The notes under the pieces are model-generated. The model did not search any database. It was not told the origin of the DNA and worked only from the letters and a program-made list of their open reading frames with translations. Shown in pieces: positions 1 to 5,727 of a DNA stretch of 5,727 nucleotides. A program made the translations under genes and the position numbers. How positions within the stretch are numbered: position 1 is the first letter of the stretch; every line of letters starts with the position of its first letter. The stretch comes from Candidatus Rokuibacteriota bacterium (lineage in GTDB: Bacteria; Methylomirabilota; Methylomirabilia; Rokubacteriales; CSP1-6): contig QHRS01000302.1 in NCBI GenBank assembly GCA_003221435.1, positions 1 to 5,727 on the forward strand. Direction: 5' to 3'.

Positions 1-43
1 GACGAATCGGCGTGCTGGCGCGATCGTCGTATACGCTGAGATC

Positions 44-2236
44 ATGCTGACTGGCATTCGCCGGCATCCGATTCTGTCGTCGCTCGGAGCGATGGGAGTA
101 CTCACGGCCGTCGTCATCGCCGCCGCCGCCGTCTACCTCTTCGGCGAAGAGCGGCGCTCGGGCCGTCTCGTCTCGGGGATGCTCACGCGCGCGGTGGGGA
201 CCCCGGTATCCGTCGAGCGCGCGAAGGCCGAGGGCGCGTCGCGCCTGATCCTCTATAACATTCACGTTCCCCCGGGCGCTCACTTCGCGGGTGAGGTCCG
301 CCTGCGCGAGCTCCGCGTGACGGGGGGCGTCCTGCCGCTCGTCTTCCCCCGTGGCCGCACGCTCTCGGTCGTGGCGGTGTCGGCGTCGGTCACGCTGGCC
401 GAGGAGCGGACACCACTCACTCCCCCGACGGTCGAGAGCCTGGAGGCCGTGCGCCGGCTCGTCATGCAGGTGATCGAGTGGCCCGCCGTGCTCTCGCTCC
501 GGATGGAGGGGGGCGAGTTGCGCTCGGGCGATCAGGTCCTCACGTTCGCGCTCACGGGCGAGAAGACAGCGGCCGGAGCGCTCGGGATCACGATGAGCGT
601 CTCGCCGCCCGGAGACCCTCCGGCGCTCACGCTCAAGCTCGCAGGCGCGGCGTCCGCGGGGCAGGTGTCGCTGCGGGTCGGCGTCGGGAGCGAACCGACC
701 CGACTCGGCGCGTTCTGGCCGTCGACTCTTCCTGCGCTGAGCCGGCTCACGCTCGAGGCGGACGGCCGCCTGCGCGCGGGCGGCGACCTGCAGCTCGCCG
801 GCCGCGCGAACGCCGATCGGGCGGCCGGCGGCTCGCCCCTTTCCGCCGAGTTTGCGTCGTCGTACCGCGCCGCTGACGCGCGACTCGACCTTTCACGCCT
901 CGCGCTCTCCTGGGGCGAGCACCTCCGGGTCGACGGCAGCGGCAGGGTGGAGTCGCTGAATGACGCCCCGCGGCTCACGCTCGACCTGACCGGCACGGTG
1001 GAGGGAAGCCCGCTCACGCTCGGCCTCGCGTACGCGGGGAGCACCGGCGCGGTGACGGCGAGGATCGACGCCGGCGCCATCGACGCGCGGCGCCTGCTCG
1101 AGATGGCCGGCCTCGGGGCGCCGCCGACCGACGTGACCGTGGAGCGCGTCCGATCGACGGTCAGCGGCACGGTGGAGACCGCGCAGGTGCAGCTCACCGT
1201 CGACGCGACGCTCGGCGGGCTCCAGGCGCCGGCATTTCTTCCCGGCGTGGAATTCGAAGGGTCGCTCCGCGCGGACGCAACGCTCCGGCGCGCGCCGTCC
1301 GGTCTCGAGCTGGCCGCGCTCGGTCCGAGCACGCTGACCCTTGCGCGTGACGCGGCGCCCGTGATCGTCGCCAGATGGCCACTCGCCATCGAGGCGACGT
1401 TCCCCGATCTACGCCGGCTGCCGTCCTGGTCCTCGCTCCCCGCGACACTCACCGGTCGCGCGGTTCTCACCGGCGATCTCGACCACGCGCGCTTCACGGG
1501 CGGGATGACGGCCGAGCTGCCGAGGGTGGAGGTGCGATTCGCGAGCCTGATCGTCGCGACGAACACGCGCGCGGCGATCCCGATCAGCTGGGGCGGGCCG
1601 TCGGCGGCGAAGCCCGGGACGTTTTCGGTGCAGCGGCTCGCGGCCTACGGGTTCGCGCTCGACCGGCTCGCCAGCTCCGCGCGCTTCGACGAGGGACGGC
1701 TCTTGCTGTCGGACATCCGGTACGTGCAGTATGGCGGCCGCGGCGGCGGCTGGATCGAGGCGGCGGTGGACAAACGGCCGGTGCCGCTGCGCGCCAGGAT
1801 CGAGGGCGAGCACATCGACCTGGCGACCCTCGCGCGCGAGTACGGTCTGACGGTCGCCCAGCTCCGCGGCGCGGTCCGCTACCTGATCGTCCTCCAGCAC
1901 TCGACCACACGCGGGCTCACCGCCGTGGGGCAGGTGAACTCGGAGGAGGGCGGAGGCGAGGTCGGCATCGAGGCGATCGAGAAGCTGCTGAGTTCGGGGC
2001 AGGTGCAGGCCGAGTCCACGGGATTCCTGCGCCAGACGCTCGAGAGCCTGCGCGTCTTCAAGTACGCCTCCCTCGACGCCGAGGTGCGCGTCACGCGCGA
2101 CGGCGGGCACATCAACCTCTCGCTCGAAGGCAAGAAGCGACTCGGCATCTTCCCGGCTCCGGTCAAGGCCATCAACTTCAACAACGTGCCGATCACGCTG
2201 CTCGCGCGCACGTTCGCCCGGAAGGAGCAACCATGA
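44..2236 (+). CDS. YdbH-like AsmA-type intermembrane transport protein
   Basis: The 730-residue product has a short basic N-terminus, one membrane helix at about residues 11-33, and then a long body of alternating short beta-strand-like stretches, as in AsmA/YdbH/TamB-type proteins. The C-terminal part (about 669-730, with FKYASLDAEV, then GHINLSLEGK and NFNNVPITLL) resembles the end of the YdbH family. Known for the family: E. coli YdbH (about 880 residues) is anchored in the inner membrane, spans the periplasm as a grooved beta-structure and, redundantly with TamB and YhdP, supports phospholipid transport to the outer membrane. The next gene supplies the YnbE/YdbL partner, which supports the family call more strongly than similarity alone. 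The ATG at 44 is chosen because it puts the anchor close to the N-terminus. The frame stays open to the window edge without another start codon, and the ribosome site is weak. The stop overlaps the next start (ATGA). Confidence 0.75.
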   Translation: MLTGIRRHPILSSLGAMGVLTAVVIAAAAVYLFGEERRSGRLVSGMLTRAVGTPVSVERAKAEGASRLILYNIHVPPGAHFAGEVRLRELRVTGGVLPLVFPRGRTLSVVAVSASVTLAEERTPLTPPTVESLEAVRRLVMQVIEWPAVLSLRMEGGELRSGDQVLTFALTGEKTAAGALGITMSVSPPGDPPALTLKLAGAASAGQVSLRVGVGSEPTRLGAFWPSTLPALSRLTLEADGRLRAGGDLQLAGRANADRAAGGSPLSAEFASSYRAADARLDLSRLALSWGEHLRVDGSGRVESLNDAPRLTLDLTGTVEGSPLTLGLAYAGSTGAVTARIDAGAIDARRLLEMAGLGAPPTDVTVERVRSTVSGTVETAQVQLTVDATLGGLQAPAFLPGVEFEGSLRADATLRRAPSGLELAALGPSTLTLARDAAPVIVARWPLAIEATFPDLRRLPSWSSLPATLTGRAVLTGDLDHARFTGGMTAELPRVEVRFASLIVATNTRAAIPISWGGPSAAKPGTFSVQRLAAYGFALDRLASSARFDEGRLLLSDIRYVQYGGRGGGWIEAAVDKRPVPLRARIEGEHIDLATLAREYGLTVAQLRGAVRYLIVLQHSTTRGLTAVGQVNSEEGGGEVGIEAIEKLLSSGQVQAESTGFLRQTLESLRVFKYASLDAEVRVTRDGGHINLSLEGKKRLGIFPAPVKAINFNNVPITLLARTFARKEQP
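2222..2227 (+). promoter_or_regulatory. Ribosome binding site of the YnbE/YdbL-like gene
   Basis: AAGGAG lies five bases before the ATG at 2233, inside the last codons of the YdbH-like gene. With the ATGA stop/start overlap it fixes the start of the second gene and indicates coupled translation. Confidence 0.7.
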
Positions 2237-2764
2237 GAGGCGCTTGCCTGGCCCTGCTGCTCGCGGGGTGTATCGCGGTCACGATCAACGTCACGTTCCC
2301 GCAAGAGAAGCTCGAGAGCGCCGCATCGAGCATCGAAGACCTCGTCGGGTCGGGCGGGCCGCCGAAGAGCCCGCCCTCGAAGAGCGAGCCGCCGAAGCCC
2401 GAGAAGCAAAGCCTGCCTCTCGAACCCGGCTCGAGCTGGGCCGCGTGGCTCCAGCCCGGGCCGGCCGAGGCGCAGGTTCCCGACTTGAAGACCCGTACCC
2501 CGGAGGTGATGGCGTCGATCGAGTCGCGGCGTAAGCGCCTGCCCGAGCTGCAGGACGCCGCGGCACTGCCCGCCGACGCTCGGCCAGCTCGTGGCGGCGG
2601 AGAACGGCGACCGGATGTTTCTCTACAAGACTCTCGTCGAGCAGAACAACATGCCGCGGGGCGATATCACCCGCGTACAGGCGGCGTTCGCGAAGGCGCG
2701 TCGCGAGAAGGCGGCTCCGGGGACGTGGATCCAGCTCGAGAACGGGCAGTGGGTGAAGAAATGA
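2233..2764 (+). pseudogene. YnbE/YdbL-like (DUF1318) lipoprotein, frame-disrupted
   Basis: The start frame gives a lipoprotein signal with lipobox LLAGC (Cys13; Ile at +2, so probably outer membrane). It continues with a YnbE-like strand AVTINVTF (15-22), a Pro/Lys-rich linker (about 41-60) and the start of a DUF1318 domain (TRTPEVMASIESRRKRLPEL, 87-106). From about 2582 the family-like sequence continues in the next frame: QLVAAENGDRMFLYKTL, later WIQLENGQWVKK and TGA at 2762-2764, matching the conserved YdbL end. Going from one frame to the other needs one base skipped, or follows a loss of 3n+2 bases. The stretch between RRKRLPEL and LVAAEN is also shorter than I expect for the family, so a deletion is more likely than a simple insertion. 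Read without correction, the start frame runs to 2931 (232 residues) with an unrelated tail. In E. coli YnbE and YdbL are separate proteins; here they form one chain. The family call is secure; whether the break is biological or an assembly error is open. Confidence 0.78.
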
Positions 2765-3308
2765 GCGCGCCGGCGGCGGCGCACGCGAGACCGAGCGCGA
2801 TGCCGCCGAGCACGTCGGACGGCCAGTGCGCGTGCAGGACGATTCGCGCGAGGGCGACCAGCACGATCAGGCACGCGGCGGCGCCGCGCACGATCCGGCG
2901 CGCGGCGGGGCGCAGGTCGGCGGCCGCGTAGATCAGCGCGCCGAAGTAGGCCGCGGCGGCCGTGGCGTGGCCGCTCGGAAAGCCGAACGCCGCGCTCTCG
3001 GGCCGGGGTCGGCCGATGACGGGCTTGAGCAACGATTCGAACACCGGCGCGGCGACGATCACCGTGAGCCACACCCACCAGTGCCGCCGCGCGCGCGGAA
3101 AGAGCAGCAGGAGCGGCGCGGCCGGCACGAGCACGCGCCAGTTGCCCGCGTAGTTGATCCAGTGCATCACCGCCACAAGCGCGGGCCCAGTGTGGGCCTG
3201 GACGAGGTCGCGGAGCCACGCGTCTCCCGGGAGGACGCCGATCGACAGCACGGCGCCGGCGAGCGCGGCGAACGCAATGATCGGGAGGAGGAGGGGGGCG
3301 ACCCTCAC
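2667..3308 (-). CDS. PAP2-family membrane phosphatase
   Basis: The 213-residue hydrophobic product carries the complete PAP2 (type 2 phosphatidic acid phosphatase) signature: K95-x6-R102-P103 (KPVIGRPRP), P111-S-G-H114, and R155-x5-H161-x3-D165. His114 is the expected phosphohistidine nucleophile, and His161 with Asp165 the acid/base pair. Several membrane helices are visible (about 5-27, 58-70, 77-92, 115-130, 142-158, 166-183). Family members dephosphorylate lipid phosphates such as undecaprenyl pyrophosphate, phosphatidylglycerol phosphate or phosphatidic acid at the membrane; the substrate cannot be told here. The chosen start is a GTG whose last two bases overlap the permease stop (GTGA), with no clear ribosome site of its own, so translation is probably coupled. 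Past residue 183 the protein runs into a polar Ser/Pro/Arg-rich tail of about 30 residues that is antisense to the lipoprotein gene and is probably not part of the conserved domain. Confidence 0.92.
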   Translation of the reverse strand: MRVAPLLLPIIAFAALAGAVLSIGVLPGDAWLRDLVQAHTGPALVAVMHWINYAGNWRVLVPAAPLLLLFPRARRHWWVWLTVIVAAPVFESLLKPVIGRPRPESAAFGFPSGHATAAAAYFGALIYAAADLRPAARRIVRGAAACLIVLVALARIVLHAHWPSDVLGGIALGLACAAAGALISSPTARSRAGSTSPEPPSRDAPSRTPPVRG

Positions 3309-3769
3309 CGAGTCTCGTGCGGCACGGGGCGGGTCGCCTCCCCGCTCGACTCCTGGGCCGCCATGACCCGAGCCAGTACCATCACCGACCACACTACCAC
3401 CAGCGCCAACCCGAAGACGCACACGATGGTCGCTCCCGTCGGGATGTCGAAGTACGCCGAGGCGACGGCATAGACCACGCCGATGACCGCCTCCTGGGAC
3501 ACTCGCCGCTCGCGGGTCCGCGTCAGCGCGAAGATCGCAGCGCCGGCCAGCGTGAACCCGAGCGACATCCAGTACGCGGCAGTGCTCTCCAGATCGTAGC
3601 CGACGAGGAAGGCGGCCGTCGCCCCGAGGGCGGCGACCTGGGCGAGCGCGATGTCGACGAAGATGACCTCGCGGGAGACGACGTGGAGACCCAGATACCC
3701 GTGGATCAGGGTCAGCACGAGGCAGGCCATGAACGGGAGCCACATGATACTGACGAGGTCGGCTACCAT
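3305..3769 (-). CDS. ABC-3 type metal permease (ZnuB/MntB-like), internally truncated
   Basis: The product is a 154-residue membrane protein of the ABC-3 permease family, which moves zinc or manganese across the inner membrane with a binding protein and an ATPase. Residues 1-105 match the family N-terminal half: a first helix (about 8-27), then REVIFVDIALAQVAALG (33-49), a helix near 65-82, and SQEAVIGVVYAVASA (91-105). Immediately afterwards comes FDIPTGATIVCVFGLAL (107-123), which belongs to the last helix of normal members about 260-290 residues long. The join near 3455-3460 is in frame, so roughly 110-130 residues, several helices, are missing. The remaining protein is unlikely to form a working channel. 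AGGAG at 3776-3780 sits six bases before the ATG. The cupredoxin-like gene ends 13 bases upstream, and the PAP2 gene starts on the stop codon. No ATPase gene lies next to it. Confidence 0.82.
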   Translation of the reverse strand: MVADLVSIMWLPFMACLVLTLIHGYLGLHVVSREVIFVDIALAQVAALGATAAFLVGYDLESTAAYWMSLGFTLAGAAIFALTRTRERRVSQEAVIGVVYAVASAYFDIPTGATIVCVFGLALVVVWSVMVLARVMAAQESSGEATRPVPHETR

Positions 3770-3775
3770 ATTGCG

Positions 3776-3780
3776 CTCCT
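3776..3780 (-). promoter_or_regulatory. Ribosome binding site of the permease gene
   Basis: AGGAG on the minus strand, six bases ahead of the ATG at 3769, supports this start for the permease even though the protein is shortened internally. Confidence 0.65.
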
Positions 3781-3782
3781 GG

Positions 3783-4127
3783 CTATCCCTTCACGATGAC
3801 CGTCATCCGGTGCAACGTGCCCCGCCCCCAGATGCCCGTGAACGTGTACAGGCCCCGGTACACCCCCGGCTCGCGGAATACCGCCCGGAACCACCCCGAC
3901 TCGTTCCGCTCCACGTGCGGCCCTCGTCGGTCTGGCCTGAACCATATGGTCTCGAAGTGCACGTCGGCCCAGATCACTTCCGTGCCCGGTTCGATCTCCA
4001 GCGTGTTGTTGTGCCGAGCCAGCTCCCGCACGGTGACGCGTAATGGGGCCAGTGGCGTCGCGACGCCCGAAGCGAACCCTGCACGGACGACGAGCCCGAT
4101 CAGCAGCGCCGTCACTCCCTGCATCAC
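3783..4127 (-). CDS. Small exported cupredoxin-like protein without cysteine
   Basis: The 114-residue protein has a hydrophobic export signal at about residues 3-23 and a beta-rich mature part. The pattern LEIEPGTEVIWADVHFETIWF (43-63) followed by FREPGVYRGLYTF (84-96) and a final strand HRMTVIVKG (106-114) follows the layout of small cupredoxin-like domains: a PGT-x-V-x-W strand, then a PG-x-Y turn and a last V-x-V strand. Type I copper proteins carry a Cys-x(n)-His-x(n)-Met loop between those last two elements. This protein has no cysteine at all, so a classical blue copper site is excluded. His39, His57, His71, His106 and Met108 remain as possible ligands. It sits in the metal transporter gene run, between the binding protein and the permease, where an ATPase gene would be common. 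A periplasmic metal-handling or accessory role is an inference. The start is ambiguous between the GTG at 4127 and the ATG at 4124, both very close to a GAGG. Confidence 0.66.
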   Translation of the reverse strand: MMQGVTALLIGLVVRAGFASGVATPLAPLRVTVRELARHNNTLEIEPGTEVIWADVHFETIWFRPDRRGPHVERNESGWFRAVFREPGVYRGLYTFTGIWGRGTLHRMTVIVKG

Positions 4128-4192
4128 CTCAGCACGCTCGTCCGCCTATGCTACGCACCATGGCGATCATATCCTGACAACTCCCCGCGCGG

Positions 4193-4209
4193 GCTCGCGC
4201 TACGCGAGC
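4193..4209. repeat. Short inverted repeat over the metal-binding protein stop codon
   Basis: GCTCGCG (4193-4199) and CGCGAGC (4203-4209) pair perfectly around CTA, which is the stop codon TAG read on the minus strand. It could form a seven-pair hairpin at the end of the binding-protein gene. No T-tract follows, so it is not a convincing intrinsic terminator; it might stabilise the upstream mRNA end. In such GC-rich DNA chance is a fair alternative. Confidence 0.35.
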
Positions 4210-5117
4210 GCCTTAGCGATGGCGTTGACCAGGTAGTCCATGTGCGAGATATAGTCCTCGGTGCCCTTGACCGCGCCCGGCGTTTGAGGGACGGTCAGGA
4301 CTTGCGCTCCCGTCTCCCGCGCGATGAAGTCAGAAACCTCACGGGGATACCAGGTCTCGAGCAAGATGACCTTGACCTTGTCGTTCTTCATCTGCCGGAT
4401 CAGCGCGGCGACGTGCTGCGGGGACGGTGGAATTCCGGGTCGGTCTTCGATGGTGCCGCCGTCGACGAGTCCGAAGTGGCGATAGAAGTACGCCCAGGCC
4501 TTGTGATATGCGACGAGCTTGGTTGCGCGATACGGAGCGAGGGTCTGCTGCCAGCGCTTGTCGGCCGCGGCGACCTTCTCGAGAAACGCCTGGCGGTTCG
4601 CCTCGAACCTGGCGGCGTAGTCGGGCATGAAGTAGGCGAGCCCGGTCAGAATGTTCGCCGTGACGATGGGGACGTTGGATGGGTCGAGGACGTAGTGGGG
4701 GTTGCCGAGCGGGTGGATGTCGCCCATCGATCGGTCGACCACGACGGTGGGCCGCTCCAGGACTTCGATCCCCCGGGCGGCCTCGATGACGTTGGGAGAC
4801 CCACGGAGGAGCTTGGGGTTGCCCGAACTTTCCACGATCGGGTCGACCCACATATCCTCCTCGAGCCCGTTCCGGACGAGGATATCGGCGCGCTTGACGA
4901 GGAGGATCTGACTCGGACGGATCTCCAGATCGTGCGGGTTCTGGCCGAACCGTGTTGCCAGCTTCACGTCGAGGAGGTCGCCGGCGATGGGCCGCGTGAG
5001 CACCAGCAGATCCGCCAGCGTCGCCACGACGGTGGGTTTGGCGCTCGCAGGAGCCGGCGCGAGCGCGGAGCCGGCGCACGTGAGCGCGAGGATCGCGAAT
5101 CGGAGGGATCGTCTCAT
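4200..5117 (-). CDS. Metal ABC transporter substrate-binding protein (ZnuA/TroA family)
   Basis: The 305-residue periplasmic binding protein of the ZnuA/TroA family has a basic-hydrophobic signal peptide ending in ASA at about residue 26. It captures a divalent metal and hands it to an ABC-3 permease. Visible family landmarks are NPHDLEIRPSQI (His62, first ligand), GNPHYVLDPSN (His141, second ligand), YHKAWAYFYRHFGL (His205, third ligand), GIPPSPQH (228-235), LLETWYP (Glu254) and VKGTEDYISHMDYLVNAI near the end. A third histidine is usual in zinc-type members, while manganese-type members tend to have glutamate there, so zinc is the better guess. The histidine/acid-rich loop of some ZnuA proteins is absent. 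The length is normal and the gene looks intact. The ATG at 5117 has AAGGGAGA seven bases upstream and lies 16 bases after the corrected stop of the beta-barrel gene, consistent with one operon. Confidence 0.94.
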   Translation of the reverse strand: MRRSLRFAILALTCAGSALAPAPASAKPTVVATLADLLVLTRPIAGDLLDVKLATRFGQNPHDLEIRPSQILLVKRADILVRNGLEEDMWVDPIVESSGNPKLLRGSPNVIEAARGIEVLERPTVVVDRSMGDIHPLGNPHYVLDPSNVPIVTANILTGLAYFMPDYAARFEANRQAFLEKVAAADKRWQQTLAPYRATKLVAYHKAWAYFYRHFGLVDGGTIEDRPGIPPSPQHVAALIRQMKNDKVKVILLETWYPREVSDFIARETGAQVLTVPQTPGAVKGTEDYISHMDYLVNAIAKALA

Positions 5118-5124
5118 GGTCAAG

Positions 5125-5132
5125 TCTCCCTT
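5125..5132 (-). promoter_or_regulatory. Ribosome binding site of the metal-binding protein gene
   Basis: AAGGGAGA on the minus strand, seven bases before the ATG at 5117, decides this start. The frame remains open far upstream, but that extension is antisense-like arginine/proline-rich sequence overlapping the beta-barrel gene. Confidence 0.75.
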
Positions 5133-5133
5133 C

Positions 5134-5727
5134 TCAGAAGCGGTCCGTCGGGTGGGCGCCGATGACGAAGCTGCCCTGCACGAACATGCAGACGGAACCG
5201 GAGGAACTCCGACGGCTTGAACGTCAGGTACGGCGAGATCGCCGATTCTTCGCCCTTCGCCAGAGTGGGGAACTGGGTCCAGTCGTGCCGGAGGCCGGCG
5301 GCCCAGCGCTTGCTCCAGTCGTACTGGCCGTACAGGTAGTACCCCAAGCTCTCGAACCGCTGGATCGCGTGAACCCGGGCCCCCGGGGACGCCTCGATGA
5401 TCTCCGCGATCTGCTCTTCGCTCCGCTGGTTTGTCCGGTTGCCGTAGATCGCCTCGCCGGCCAGCGTGATGACGGGGAAGGGGTAGCCGACGAGCGGGAA
5501 CCACTTGTACTTGAGGCCGAGGCCGGCGATGTTGTTGCGGCGATCCTGGTCGGTCACGCCCGTCGCCCCTGTAATGTCGACCTGGAGCGCGCCGCCGTTC
5601 TCGCCGAGCTCGAAGAAATTACGCAGCCGGCTGGTTACGAGCGGATCGCGGATGCTGCCCCGGCCGAACGCCAGCTCGTTGTCGCCGTTGAACGCGCCGA
5701 GCGACAGCTCCTGGTAGAACGGCGTCG
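5134..5727 (-). pseudogene. Outer-membrane beta-barrel protein, 3' part, frame-disrupted
   Basis: The gene enters from the right edge already in frame (TPFYQELSLGAFNGDNELAFG...), so its N-terminus lies outside the window. The visible part shows alternating aromatic/polar strands typical of an outer-membrane barrel: DRRNNIAGLGLKYKWFP, then SLGYYLYGQYDWSKRWAAGL, SAISPYLTFKPSEFLRFRL. After FLRFRL (near 5192) the frame runs into HVRAGQLRHRR and stops at 5120. One frame over, from about 5187, the sequence reads MFVQGSFVIGAHPTDRF and TGA at 5136-5134. This is a proper last barrel strand with the terminal phenylalanine used for barrel assembly. The two halves therefore belong to one gene disturbed by a frameshift, probably with loss of a short hairpin between two strands. 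The downstream metal-binding protein gene begins 16 bases after the corrected stop, suggesting that the barrel serves metal passage across the outer membrane. I cannot name a specific family. Confidence 0.7.

Noticed and set aside
1..50. Possible C-terminal ends of an upstream plus-strand gene, with stops at 37-39 or 48-50.
   Set aside because: Each stretch is about a dozen codons with no recognisable motif; the sequence to the left would be needed to decide.
532..1566. Long open frame on the minus strand inside the YdbH-like gene.
   Set aside because: Its serine/arginine/proline-rich translation has no domain or export signal and is the usual antisense shadow of a GC-rich gene.
2555..2590. 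Programmed ribosomal frameshifting in the DUF1318 gene.
   Set aside because: I see no shift-prone site or stimulatory element, and the domain also looks too short at this point, which points to deletion.
2765..2931. Extension of the lipoprotein start frame to the stop at 2931.
   Set aside because: It is low-complexity Arg/Ala/Thr sequence antisense to PAP2, while the real DUF1318 ending lies in the next frame and stops at 2764.
4128..4199. Promoter-like TTGTCA (minus strand, 4180-4175) between the binding-protein and cupredoxin-like genes.
   Set aside because: No matching -10 box at 16-18 bases (only TGCGTA at 17), so an internal promoter is not supported.
5074..5080. Lipoprotein signal at Cys14 of the metal-binding protein.
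   Set aside because: The preceding residues (ALT before Cys) do not fit a lipobox, and a normal signal peptidase site ASA follows at about residue 26.
4242..5165. Long plus-strand open frame opposite the metal-binding protein gene.
   Set aside because: Its acidic/arginine-rich translation has no family features; the minus strand holds a complete, recognisable protein.

Overview
The window is GC-rich, densely coded DNA from a diderm (Gram-negative-type) bacterium. This follows from an AsmA/YdbH-like envelope protein, an outer-membrane-type lipoprotein, a beta-barrel outer-membrane protein and periplasmic proteins with export signals. The style recalls uncultured soil or groundwater lineages such as Rokubacteria/Methylomirabilota, but that is an impression; nothing here fixes the taxonomy.

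Left part, plus strand (44-2764): a two-gene unit joined by an ATGA overlap. The first gene encodes a 730-residue YdbH-like, AsmA-type protein with one N-terminal membrane anchor. The second encodes a lipoprotein that combines a YnbE-like N-terminus with a YdbL-like (DUF1318) C-terminus. Together they match the ydbH-ynbE-ydbL set of E. coli, where YdbH is one of three redundant bridge proteins for phospholipid movement to the outer membrane. The lipoprotein gene is broken: its conserved C-terminus lies in a different frame from its start, and a middle segment appears to be missing.

Right part, minus strand (5727 down to 2667): a tightly packed operon-like run. In transcription order it holds the 3' part of an outer-membrane beta-barrel gene (also frame-disrupted near its end), a ZnuA/TroA-type metal-binding protein, a small exported cupredoxin-like protein without cysteine, a ZnuB/MntB-type permease lacking its middle, and a PAP2 phosphatase that starts on the permease stop (GTGA). 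The transporter has no ATPase gene in this window. The set suggests metal uptake (zinc is the best guess from a third histidine ligand) with a dedicated outer-membrane component.

The two units converge, and the PAP2 reading frame runs 98 bases into the 3' end of the lipoprotein gene on the opposite strand. The most notable overall observation is that three genes (lipoprotein, permease, beta-barrel) each show a join consistent with loss of an internal segment, while their neighbours look intact. This could be real decay or dropped sequence in the assembly. I found no RNA genes, CRISPR arrays, insertion sequences or integration sites, and no clearly new biological system.
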